The position numbers and the translations under genes were made by a program. Shown piece by piece: positions 34,326 through 42,474 of a stretch of 64,000 nucleotides of DNA. The stretch is from Dissulfuribacter thermophilus (GTDB taxonomy: Bacteria > Desulfobacterota > Dissulfuribacteria > Dissulfuribacterales > Dissulfuribacteraceae): contig NZ_MAGO01000008.1 in the NCBI RefSeq assembly GCF_001687335.1, positions 1 through 64,000 on the forward strand, given 5' to 3'. The notes under the pieces were generated by a model that saw only the letters and a list, made by a program, of their open reading frames with translations, did not search any database and was not told the DNA's origin. Numbering within the stretch: the first letter of the stretch is position 1; each line of letters opens with the position of its first letter.

Positions 34326-36203
34326 ATGGCGGGAAAAGAATTAAATATTGAAGAATTGTCCATTTGGGAAGATGCGAAGCAAATGCTTCTAAAGGCAAAA
34401 AACGATGGCGTCGAAACGGCCTGGGACCGTTTACAGCAACAGGCCCCTCATTGTAAATTTGGAGAAAGTGGTGTTTGCTGTCGAATTTGTACAATGGGCC
34501 CATGTCGAGTCAGTAAAAAGGCACCCAGAGGGGTGTGTGGTGCTGATGCAGACGTTATCGTAGCCAGAAATTTTGGCCGTTTTATTGCCGGTGGTGCTGC
34601 CGGACACTCAGACCACGGCCGTGACTGTATCGAGGCACTTCATGCCGTTGCCCACGGTGAGACAAAGGACTACACCATTAAAGACGCAGAAAAACTGATG
34701 CGCATAGCAAAAGAGGTCGGCATTGAAACAGAAGGCCGTGAACCACTTGAGGTGGCTAAAGATCTGGCTGCAGACTTTTTTGAAAACTATGGAACCACCA
34801 AAGGTGAAGTTTCTTTTATTGTAAGGGTACCTGAAAAAAGGCGTAAGATCTGGGATAAACTTGGCATAACTCCACGCGGTGTCGACCGCGAAATTGCTGA
34901 GATGATGCATCGCACCCACATGGGTTGTGACAATGATGCTGCCAATACTGTACTACACGCGGCCCGTACCTCCCTTGCTGATGGATGGGCTGGATCAATG
35001 ATCGCAACCGAAGTCTCTGATATCCTATTTGGCACTCCTACCCCCAACAAAACTCAAGTGAATCTTGGAGTCCTAAAAGAAGATCATGTTAACATCTTGG
35101 TCCACGGACATAATCCCATCGTATCCGAAAAAATAATGGAAGCAGTAAATGACCCAGAGCTCATCGCTCTGGCTAAGGAAAAAGGTGCTAAAGGCATCAA
35201 TCTCGCTGGTCTCTGCTGCACTGGCAATGAGTTGATGATGCGCCATGGAATACCCATGGCAGGTAATCACCTGATGACCGAATTGGCCATCGTTACCGGT
35301 GCAGTAGAACTCATTGTAGTGGATTATCAGTGCATTATGCCAAGCTTGGTCCAGGTCGGCTCCTGTTATCATACCAAAATGGTGACAACTGCTGACAAGG
35401 CACGTTTCACTGGTGCCGAACACATCAAATTTGAAATACACAATGGCATGGAACAGGCCAAAAAGGTAGTCCGCATGGCAATTGAACGATTCCCTCTACG
35501 CGACCCGGCACGCGTGAAGATTCCTAATGGTCCTGTAGAAGTCGTAACCGGTTTTTCAAATGAAGCCCTTTTAGATGCCCTTGGCGGTTCTCTAACCCCA
35601 CTGATTGATGCAATAAAGGCTGGAAAGATAAGAGGTGCTGTGGCCATCGTTGGATGCAATAATCCAAAATACAAACATGATTATTGCAACCTGAATCTGG
35701 CCAAAGAGCTTATAAAGAGAGATATTTTAGTAATCGTCACTGGTTGTGTAACAGTGGCCGCAGGGAAAGCTGGTTTACTTGTTCCCGATGCTATTGATCA
35801 GGCAGGTCCTGGACTAAAAGAAATTTGTGGGGCCTTAGGCATTCCTCCAGTCATTCATATGGGTAGCTGCGTAGATAACGCCCGTATACTCCAGCTCTGC
35901 GCACTAATTGCCGACGAACTCGGAGTAGATATTTCTGATCTTCCTGTAGCTGCTTCATCACCAGAATGGTATTCAGAAAAGGCCGCAGCTATTGGTACCT
36001 ATGCTGTGGCATCAGGTATTTATACCCACCTTGGACATCCGCCAAACATAACTGGTTCCGAAGTAGTTACCAATCTGGCCCTTTCAGGTCTTGATGAACT
36101 CGTCGGAGCCTGCTTCCTAATTGAACCCGATCCCTTTAAGGCAGCAGAACTCATTGATGAGAGGATCAAAAGTAAACGTTTAGCATTAGGACTAAGTGCC
36201 TAA
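34326..36203 (+). CDS. cooS: Ni-dependent anaerobic CO dehydrogenase catalytic subunit
   Basis: A 625-residue CODH. The N-terminal Cys series (C43, C51, C52, C55, C60, C71 in HCKFGESGVCCRIC...GPC...GVC) builds the D- and B-clusters. C-cluster ligands are visible in VHGHNP, GLCCTGNE, VDYQCIMP, IVGCNNPK, VTGCVTVA and MGSCVDNAR. It oxidises CO to CO2 (or the reverse) and passes electrons to a ferredoxin. Intact length for a monofunctional CooS. No cooF, cooC or hydrogenase genes follow; their partners must be elsewhere. Strong GGAGG at the start. Regulation by CO through the two upstream CooA proteins is inferred from position and operator. Confidence 0.95.
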   Translation: MAGKELNIEELSIWEDAKQMLLKAKNDGVETAWDRLQQQAPHCKFGESGVCCRICTMGPCRVSKKAPRGVCGADADVIVARNFGRFIAGGAAGHSDHGRDCIEALHAVAHGETKDYTIKDAEKLMRIAKEVGIETEGREPLEVAKDLAADFFENYGTTKGEVSFIVRVPEKRRKIWDKLGITPRGVDREIAEMMHRTHMGCDNDAANTVLHAARTSLADGWAGSMIATEVSDILFGTPTPNKTQVNLGVLKEDHVNILVHGHNPIVSEKIMEAVNDPELIALAKEKGAKGINLAGLCCTGNELMMRHGIPMAGNHLMTELAIVTGAVELIVVDYQCIMPSLVQVGSCYHTKMVTTADKARFTGAEHIKFEIHNGMEQAKKVVRMAIERFPLRDPARVKIPNGPVEVVTGFSNEALLDALGGSLTPLIDAIKAGKIRGAVAIVGCNNPKYKHDYCNLNLAKELIKRDILVIVTGCVTVAAGKAGLLVPDAIDQAGPGLKEICGALGIPPVIHMGSCVDNARILQLCALIADELGVDISDLPVAASSPEWYSEKAAAIGTYAVASGIYTHLGHPPNITGSEVVTNLALSGLDELVGACFLIEPDPFKAAELIDERIKSKRLALGLSA

Positions 36204-36215
36204 CGTCCGTTTAAG

Positions 36216-36245
36216 AAAAAAGGGGGCAGCAACATTGCTGCCCCC
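36216..36245 (-). terminator. Strong minus-strand intrinsic terminator
   Basis: A 10-bp stem gggggcagca/tgctgccccc with loop acat (36222-36245) is followed, on the minus strand only, by TTTTTT. It could stop transcripts coming leftward from the TRAP operon, whose last gene ends at 36822. On the plus strand it follows cooS but lacks a T tract, so it is weaker in that direction. Confidence 0.65.
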
Positions 36246-36430
36246 AACCACTCCTTCATTTCTTACTCTTGGCTAAAACACGAATTACCAATCCACCTTG
36301 TTGCCATCCATAGTTGTAAATCTACAATATTTTTTATTCCCTAAAACTTTTCCGCATACTTGAAAGTATTATAAAAATAAATTAAATAATTGTTACCTTG
36401 CTATCAAACTTTATAAAGGGAAGGTGTAAC

Positions 36431-36814
36431 ATGCAGGGAATACTCGAAGAAGACAAGGCAACAGGCACAGCAAAGGAACTCTACGATGAAATCAAGGAAT
36501 CACTGGGCATGGTTCCAAACTTCTTTAAGGCCATGGCAGCAGTTGATCCTATATGGGCAAAAACGAACTGGGAACGGGCGAAACATATTATGCTAAAAGA
36601 AGGGGCCCTAGATAGAAAGACAAAAGAGATCATTGCATTCGTCGTGTCTCTTATGAATAAATGCGAATATTGTCACATGGCCCATAAGGCCATGGCCCTT
36701 ATGAATGGAGTAACTGAAGATGAACTTCAAGAAGCTATAATGGTGATGGAACTTTTTCAGAGTTTTAATACCATCGCCACCTCGCTACAGGTGCCATGTG
36801 ATATTTCTCAATAG
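36431..36814 (+). CDS. AhpD-like / carboxymuconolactone decarboxylase family protein
   Basis: A 127-residue small helical protein with the redox motif CEYCHMAHKAM (about residues 78-88), the family's CxxC with following His. Such proteins act as peroxidase partners, thiol-disulfide proteins or decarboxylases; the CxxCxxxH type favours a redox role. The start is the ATG at 36431 with GGGAAGGTG before it. It lies 230 bp after cooS and ends 8 bp before the end of dctM on the other strand. A protective role against oxidation near CODH is speculation. Confidence 0.8.
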   Translation: MQGILEEDKATGTAKELYDEIKESLGMVPNFFKAMAAVDPIWAKTNWERAKHIMLKEGALDRKTKEIIAFVVSLMNKCEYCHMAHKAMALMNGVTEDELQEAIMVMELFQSFNTIATSLQVPCDISQ

Positions 36815-36821
36815 TTTGGGA

Positions 36822-38117
36822 TTAATACCACAATGTGACTATTTTTGGAAACAAAGTAAATAGAACTATCGCAAAAATATAGGCTGGGATAAAAAATAGC
36901 GTTCCCTTAAATACAGTCTCCAGATCAGTGTCTCTTGCAACTGAGGCCACTACAAAAGTATTTATCCCCACTGGTGGAGTAATAGCTCCAAGGGTGGTGA
37001 TCACCGTTACCACTATTGAAAACCAAAGAGCATCATAACCAATGTTGTTTACAACTGGGAAAAATATGGGGATGGTTATCATGAGAAGTCCTAGTGCATC
37101 CATTATGGCGCCGCCGACAATATAAAGCAAAAACATGGTTATCAGAACGATATAGTTAGGAACATTTAATGAAGCAACCCAGTCTGCCATCTCAAACGGC
37201 AAACGAGTAACAGCAAGGAATCTTCCAAAAATCACCGCTCCAGCCACCACAATGTAGATCATACACGTGGTTCTTACCGTATCCTCAATTGCATTCCACA
37301 TTACCTTTAGATTGAAGTGTCCATTCAAAATTACTATGAGGAGAGCAAAAAATGAGCCAGCTGCCCCTGCCTCAGTAGGAGTAAACCAGCCTAAGTAAAG
37401 CCCTATCATGACAAAGCAAAACAGACATAACATTTCAATGGAGCCAGGAAGACTCTTCATACGCTCTCTAAATGTTGCCCTTTTCCCTGGTGGCCCCCAC
37501 TCAGGTCTAATACGACAGACTATCCAGACACTCAGGGCAAGTAGAAAAGTGATTACAAGTCCTGGGATAATTGCGGCTAAAAAGAGCTTTGTTATGGATT
37601 GTTCTGTGGCAAGGCCAATCACTATGAGGACAACACTTGGAGGAATTAAGACACCAAGTGTGGCACCACTTGCCACAGAGCCGGTACTAAGGGCTGGATC
37701 ATAGCCAAGCCTCTTCATCTCAGGAAGAGCCACTGAACTCATTGTGGCGGCAGTTGCGGCATTTGAGCCACAAATGGCGGAAAAAGCCGCACATGCAAGC
37801 ACAGTGGCCATTGCAATACCACCTCGTACATGGCCGATCCAGGCATGGGCTGTTTCATAAAGACGTCTGCTCACTCCTGCGTGGACACATACTGCCCCCA
37901 TAAATACGAAGAAGGGTACTACTGAGAGACCATATGAGGAAAATAGGCTCCAAAGATTTGAAGAAATCATTGAAACAGCGGGCCTAAATCCAACCTCTAG
38001 CCAAAAGCCTAGGAACCCCACCACTGCCATGGCGATTCCCACAGGCATGCGGGTAAAAAATAAAACTAATAAAAGGATTATAACGCCATATAGACCGCTA
38101 GATATGGAATCCATCAC
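36822..38117 (-). CDS. dctM: TRAP transporter large permease (DctM type)
   Basis: A 431-residue membrane protein with about twelve helices, the DctM fold: FTRMPVGIAMAVVGF near the N-terminus, SAICGSNAATAATMSSVALPEMKRLGYD (about 113-140) and ATLGVLIPPSVVLIVIG. It forms the Na+- or H+-coupled transport channel. Overlaps dctQ by 4 bp. Confidence 0.94.
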   Translation of the reverse strand: MMDSISSGLYGVIILLLVLFFTRMPVGIAMAVVGFLGFWLEVGFRPAVSMISSNLWSLFSSYGLSVVPFFVFMGAVCVHAGVSRRLYETAHAWIGHVRGGIAMATVLACAAFSAICGSNAATAATMSSVALPEMKRLGYDPALSTGSVASGATLGVLIPPSVVLIVIGLATEQSITKLFLAAIIPGLVITFLLALSVWIVCRIRPEWGPPGKRATFRERMKSLPGSIEMLCLFCFVMIGLYLGWFTPTEAGAAGSFFALLIVILNGHFNLKVMWNAIEDTVRTTCMIYIVVAGAVIFGRFLAVTRLPFEMADWVASLNVPNYIVLITMFLLYIVGGAIMDALGLLMITIPIFFPVVNNIGYDALWFSIVVTVITTLGAITPPVGINTFVVASVARDTDLETVFKGTLFFIPAYIFAIVLFTLFPKIVTLWY

Positions 38118-38566
38118 TTTATGGCCTTAATTGCGCTCCTCAATAGATTAAGACCAAACAAGAAAAAGCCCAGGGTCACCAAAAATACCACAGGATAAAA
38201 AGGAATTTGTAGGGTTTCTGAGACCTCATTGACTCGAAAATACCTTATGCCAAGTTTCCCGACTCCGTACACTGCAAATAGAAAAAAGGCCCCTGAGATC
38301 AAGAACCCAAAGGCCTCAAGCCACTTACCAATGCCTCTAGGCAGAAATCTAAACAGAATATCCACTGAGATATGCACCTTTTCACTACCTGAGTAACCCA
38401 ATCCAAGTGCCACAAATGCCGCACTTCCATAGCCAAGAAGCTCGTAGGCCCCTGGGATTGAGTGCCCAAGGGGCCTTAAAATCATATTTGCCACTGCAAG
38501 GGCCATCGACCCAAGAAAAAAAATGGTGCCTAGGAATAAAAGGGACCTATTGAACCAGTTCAGCAC
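38114..38566 (-). CDS. dctQ: TRAP transporter small permease (DctQ type)
   Basis: A 150-residue protein with four membrane helices and the DctQ-like GLGYSGSEKVHISVDILFR segment in its middle. It joins the large permease in TRAP transporters. Four bases separate it from the dctP gene upstream. Confidence 0.9.
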   Translation of the reverse strand: MLNWFNRSLLFLGTIFFLGSMALAVANMILRPLGHSIPGAYELLGYGSAAFVALGLGYSGSEKVHISVDILFRFLPRGIGKWLEAFGFLISGAFFLFAVYGVGKLGIRYFRVNEVSETLQIPFYPVVFLVTLGFFLFGLNLLRSAIKAIK

Positions 38567-38570
38567 TTTA

Positions 38571-39647
38571 CTAGAGTTCTCCGAATTCTTTTTCGTACTT
38601 TTCTTTTAGCTGATAGAGGTCTTTCAAGAATGCCTTGGCAGGAAGTCCCTTTTTCTCTGTGGTCCTTACCCACTCGTCTATAATGGGAGAGACTTTTTGG
38701 TGCCAGAGCTTGTATTCGTCATCTGAAAGCCTTATCAGAGTGAGGCCTTTTTCCTTTTCAGACCAACTAATGGCCTCTTTCACGTGATCATCAACATACT
38801 TTCCAGTCCAAAGTGAGTGTTCCCTTGAAATGGAATCCAAGACCTTTTTCACATCTTCTGGTAACGAATTCCAGGCCTCCTTGTTCATTACTACTGCAAA
38901 GGTAGCGGTCTGCATGTGACAGATAGTGGCATACTTACAATACTCAGCAAAGCGAAAGTCTTTTAAGATCTCAAGAGATGAAAAAATCCCCTGCACTATC
39001 CCCTTTTGGAGGGCAGCTGGTGTCTCACTCATGGGCATTGCCACAGGTTTTGCGCCAAGGAGCTTTAGGGGTTTGACTCCAGCACCTGTACATCTGAGCT
39101 CATATCCTTTTAGATCTTTCAAGGTCCTGAGAGGCTTTTTGGACATGATATCTGCAGGAGGCGCAGTAAAGAGGCTGAGGACCTTTACTTGTTTTAGAGA
39201 AGCCGGCCTATACTTTTCAAAAAGGTCGTATAGGACCATATTGGCCACCTTTGCATTGGTAAATCCAACGGGAAGATCTACACCTGCAAGCAGTGGGAAA
39301 CGCCCTGGCTGATAGGGAAGTACCACGCATCCGATCTCTGCAATCCCATCAATGACTCCATCCATCATATTTTTTGCACCAAGCAGAGTTGAACCTGGAA
39401 AGGTCTTTATCTTCACCTTGCCACCGGTCTTCTCCTCAACAACCCTTTTCCACCTCTCCATTTGGACACATGGGAATGTAGGTGCAGGTGGGAAATTTGC
39501 ATAACGAAGCACAATCTCTTTGGCAACAGCCCCTCTTATCGAAAAAGAAAAGGCCATAAACCCTAAAAAGATCACAAACACTAAAACCTTAGAAATCGTC
39601 TCCCTCATAGAAACCTCCTCTTTTTTTATAAAAAGATATGGCCTCAC
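38571..39647 (-). CDS. dctP: TRAP transporter solute-binding protein (DctP type)
   Basis: A 358-residue periplasmic receptor with a signal peptide after an N-terminal extension (VLVFVIFLGFMAFSFSIRGAVA). The DctP motifs ELRCTGAGVKPLKLLGAKPVAMPMSETPAALQKG and the C-terminal WKDV-like SLPEDVKKVLDS segment are present, including the Arg that binds a ligand carboxylate. The substrate is a carboxylic acid; the neighbouring CoA ligase gene suggests an aromatic or other acid activated to a thioester. The true start may be MRETIS (GAGG lies before it) rather than the listed first ATG. Confidence 0.9.
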   Translation of the reverse strand: MRPYLFIKKEEVSMRETISKVLVFVIFLGFMAFSFSIRGAVAKEIVLRYANFPPAPTFPCVQMERWKRVVEEKTGGKVKIKTFPGSTLLGAKNMMDGVIDGIAEIGCVVLPYQPGRFPLLAGVDLPVGFTNAKVANMVLYDLFEKYRPASLKQVKVLSLFTAPPADIMSKKPLRTLKDLKGYELRCTGAGVKPLKLLGAKPVAMPMSETPAALQKGIVQGIFSSLEILKDFRFAEYCKYATICHMQTATFAVVMNKEAWNSLPEDVKKVLDSISREHSLWTGKYVDDHVKEAISWSEKEKGLTLIRLSDDEYKLWHQKVSPIIDEWVRTTEKKGLPAKAFLKDLYQLKEKYEKEFGEL

Positions 39648-39653
39648 CAGCCT

Positions 39654-40904
39654 CTAGCTCCCCCTGTAGTCAAATACACGCTTAGATTTCTTTTCAGACC
39701 TTGGAAGGCTACCATAATCCACTATCTCAACCCTAGGGGACACCATAAGACTGGCCTTAATCCTTTGGTAAATCTCCTGGGATACATGTCGATCGAGGTC
39801 TTTATTCATGGCCCGTTTGCGTTCCACCTTGAGGCACATGTGATCAATACCGTTTTCCCTTGTTATCTCAATAATATATTCACTTGAAACCCCTTCTATG
39901 GAAGACAATATCTCATCTATGTGCCCAGGATAGACATTGACCCCTCTTACTATGAACATGTCATCGCTTCGTCCCAAAATCCTATCATGCCGTGGATATG
40001 GCAGACCACACGGGCAATCTCTCGGAATTAGCCTGGTAAGATCTCTGGTCCTATAACGGATAAGGGGAGAGGCTTCCTTCTTAAGAGTAGTTACTACCAT
40101 CTCGCCTATCTCCCCAGGTTCTACTGGTTCAAGGGTCTCAGGATTTATGATTTCAAGGATGTAGTAGTCATTCCAATAGTGGATCCCTTGGTGATACTCA
40201 CAGTCAATACCAGCCCCAGGACCGTAGAGCTCTGTCATACCAGTAATATCGAATATGTGATCGAGTCCAAGGAGTTCCTTTATCTGGCGCCTCATGGCAT
40301 CGCTTGCCCTCTCAGCACCCATAATTACCTTTTTGAGCCCTAGCTTTCCAGTCAGCCCTCTCCTTTCTGCCTCTTCAGCAATCAGTAGGGCCATACTTGC
40401 AGTACAACACAGACAATTAGGTTTTAAATCTACAAGGAACTGAAATTGCATATCAAGGTTACCTGGTCCTACGGGAATGGCCATAGCCCCTGCCCTTTCA
40501 CATGCCGCCTGAAATCCAGCTCCAGCTGTCCACAGTCCATAGCCAACTGCTATCTGGACTCTATCTCCTGGTCCTATACCTGCAGTCTTAAAGGCCCTCG
40601 CAAAAAATTCCTTCCAATCATCGATATCCTTCTGGGTATAGGCAAGCACCTTCCTCTTACCAGTAGTCCCTGACGATGAGTGTATGCGGACTACCTTATC
40701 AAAAGGAACACTTAGGAGTGGAAAGGGATATCCGGCCTTGAGATCTTCTGCTGTAGTAAAAGGAAGACGCCTCAAATCGTCCATTGATTTAATTGAATCA
40801 GGCCCTATTCCCGCCTCATCAAGGCGTTTTCTATAAAATTGACTTCCCTCATATGCATGCCTAACTGTCCACTTCAAACCTTTAAGTTGCTGATCTTCCA
40901 TCAT
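39654..40904 (-). CDS. paaK: Phenylacetate-CoA ligase family (PaaK-like) enzyme
   Basis: A 416-residue AMP-forming ligase. The P-loop-like HSSSGTTGKRK (about 75-85), the YGLWTAGAGFQ segment, MTELYGPGAG, RYRTRDLTRL and the C-terminal lid with ARILGRSDDMFIVRG (here DRILGRSDDMFIVRGVN) place it in the PaaK family, which activates phenylacetate, related aryl acids or other acids. It leads the TRAP operon (6 bp before dctP), which suggests uptake followed by CoA activation of the same compound. The exact acid is not readable. Confidence 0.88.
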   Translation of the reverse strand: MMEDQQLKGLKWTVRHAYEGSQFYRKRLDEAGIGPDSIKSMDDLRRLPFTTAEDLKAGYPFPLLSVPFDKVVRIHSSSGTTGKRKVLAYTQKDIDDWKEFFARAFKTAGIGPGDRVQIAVGYGLWTAGAGFQAACERAGAMAIPVGPGNLDMQFQFLVDLKPNCLCCTASMALLIAEEAERRGLTGKLGLKKVIMGAERASDAMRRQIKELLGLDHIFDITGMTELYGPGAGIDCEYHQGIHYWNDYYILEIINPETLEPVEPGEIGEMVVTTLKKEASPLIRYRTRDLTRLIPRDCPCGLPYPRHDRILGRSDDMFIVRGVNVYPGHIDEILSSIEGVSSEYIIEITRENGIDHMCLKVERKRAMNKDLDRHVSQEIYQRIKASLMVSPRVEIVDYGSLPRSEKKSKRVFDYRGS

Positions 40905-41094
40905 AAACTCCTTTCAATTAACCGGATACCTAACTGTAGCTCTCAAGGTTTCAAAAATAAACTGTAGTGCATATCCTGTAAACCGCTCCATGCTACACGA
41001 CGCCTACTCTTTTGCCAATGTTATATAGGCCATATACACATGGTTTTTAAAGAAGCTTCATCATAAGAAATATTCAATTTACTGTGAAAATACC
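40905..41094. other. Spacer before the family-B repeat
   Basis: 190 bp upstream of the ligase gene; no gene or clear promoter. The whole gap to motE is about 450 bp. Confidence 0.35.
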
Positions 41095-41266
41095 CGTTGG
41101 GGTAATACGCCTAATATAACAGGTAGAAGGCAGAAGGTAGAAGGAAGAAGCAAGCCCTGCCTGTACAAAAGCCATAGGCCGAAGGGCGAAGCCGTTATAA
41201 AAAGTTCAATGGACAGAGCTCACTTCCTTTAACTCAACACTCAACACTCAAAACTCAACACTTTTA
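41095..41266 (+). repeat. Family-B repeat, second copy
   Basis: Matches 7563 onward: gaaaatacccgttgggg, cctaatataacaggtagaa, the polypurine agaaggcagaaggtagaagg, ccctgcctgtac, and ends in the heptamer array ACTCAAC/ACTCAAA. The array is shorter here. It lies after the end of the flagellar operon and upstream of the ligase operon. Confidence 0.8.
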
Positions 41267-41353
41267 ATTAGATGGCCTTAAGACTTTTTCTGACAATCAA
41301 AGGAGGGGTAACGTATAGATAAGGAGATCACTATTGAATATAGTTTAATCAAA

Positions 41354-41935
41354 TCACATAGTCCCAGGTTTTGAGAGCTTTCCGCTGATACGGGCAGCCT
41401 TATCTGGGTCCATAAAAGAGAGTATCTTCGCCACCTTTTTACTCTTCATAGAGGAAAAGAGACGGACAACAGTATTTTCATCCATCTTTTCTAGAAGTAG
41501 AGCAGCCCTTTGCGGTTCCATAGAGCTATAGACACCAACCAGGTGTGAGAACCGCTCTTGAGTTAGCTTCGCAGTCCTTGCCATAGGGCCACTTAGGCTT
41601 GCTTGAAGCGCTTTTAACTCGCTGATTCGCTTTTCAATCTCTGTTTTGAGAAGTTTTAGATCCCGTTCCTCTTGCTTTAGTGCCTGTTCTTTCTTCTTCA
41701 CCTCTCTTAAACGGGCCTTCAAAAGCAACTTCACCTTTTGATTGACATCAAGGCTGTCTATGTCTAACAGATTCTGTGAACTGGCGGTCTCAGCCTTCTT
41801 AGAAGTTTCTTTTGCCTCTGCCCATGAGACGCCTTCAAAAATAGGGTTCTTCGTAAGATATCCCCATGTAGCAAATCCAATAAAGGCAACCTTCAAGGCA
41901 AGCCCAAGTTGAATCAACCTAATAATGACTTTCAC
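41354..41935 (-). CDS. motE: MotE-like flagellar protein (MgtE N-domain type)
   Basis: A 193-residue protein: an N-terminal membrane helix (LIQLGLALKVAFIGFATWGYL), a long coiled coil (about 65-125, rich in Lys/Glu), and a C-terminal MgtE-intracellular-like helical domain (VYSSMEPQRAALLLEKMD ... SFMDPDKAARISGKL). This is the MotE/FliJ-neighbour arrangement of flagellar operons, where MotE aids stator assembly. It is last in the operon and overlaps fliJ by 17 bp. Confidence 0.8.
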   Translation of the reverse strand: MKVIIRLIQLGLALKVAFIGFATWGYLTKNPIFEGVSWAEAKETSKKAETASSQNLLDIDSLDVNQKVKLLLKARLREVKKKEQALKQEERDLKLLKTEIEKRISELKALQASLSGPMARTAKLTQERFSHLVGVYSSMEPQRAALLLEKMDENTVVRLFSSMKSKKVAKILSFMDPDKAARISGKLSKPGTM

Positions 41936-42383
41936 CAGTACTACTCCATATACTTTTTATGGAATTTGCTAGGTCATCCAGTTCTGCCTGGTACCTCTTG
42001 GCCTCTTCCATCTGAAAGGCCTTAAATGATCTTTCTCTAAGCCGTTCAACAAGCCTTTCCTTAATATGTATGTCCAGAAGCCTTTTTTTTGCCTTTTCAG
42101 CCTCAATCTCCCGTTCTCTCAACATCTCCTCTAGCTTAGAGGCCTCTTGCTCCAGGGATTCTATCCTATTTACCCACATCCTGTATTCTTCTGAGTTCAT
42201 CCCAGTTTTAAGTCGCTGGCCAAGGTTGTCATTTAGGGCCTCCTGTTCTTTTTCGAGCATCATCAACATTCCTCGGACCTCCCTGACCCTCGCCAATTTA
42301 AGGGACAGCTCAAGTTCAGCAGCCTCTTTTTGGTGCTGCAATAATCTCTGATATGGCAAAAGCTTAAATTTAAAGACTGCCAA
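41919..42383 (-). CDS. fliJ: Flagellar export protein FliJ
   Basis: A 154-residue, almost entirely coiled-coil protein with a KFKLLPYQRLLQHQKEAAELE start typical of FliJ. It is the stalk in the export ATPase complex with FliI. It follows fliI after 91 bp of sequence that contains no terminator I can see. Confidence 0.85.
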   Translation of the reverse strand: MAVFKFKLLPYQRLLQHQKEAAELELSLKLARVREVRGMLMMLEKEQEALNDNLGQRLKTGMNSEEYRMWVNRIESLEQEASKLEEMLREREIEAEKAKKRLLDIHIKERLVERLRERSFKAFQMEEAKRYQAELDDLANSIKSIWSSTGESHY

Positions 42384-42474
42384 ACTCGTCGCTCCTTTTT
42401 CTGCACAATCTGGTTGTACCTAAATCCTGTAAAAAATTCATTTTTGTCCCCTTTTGCTGCGCAGGATTCAGGTT

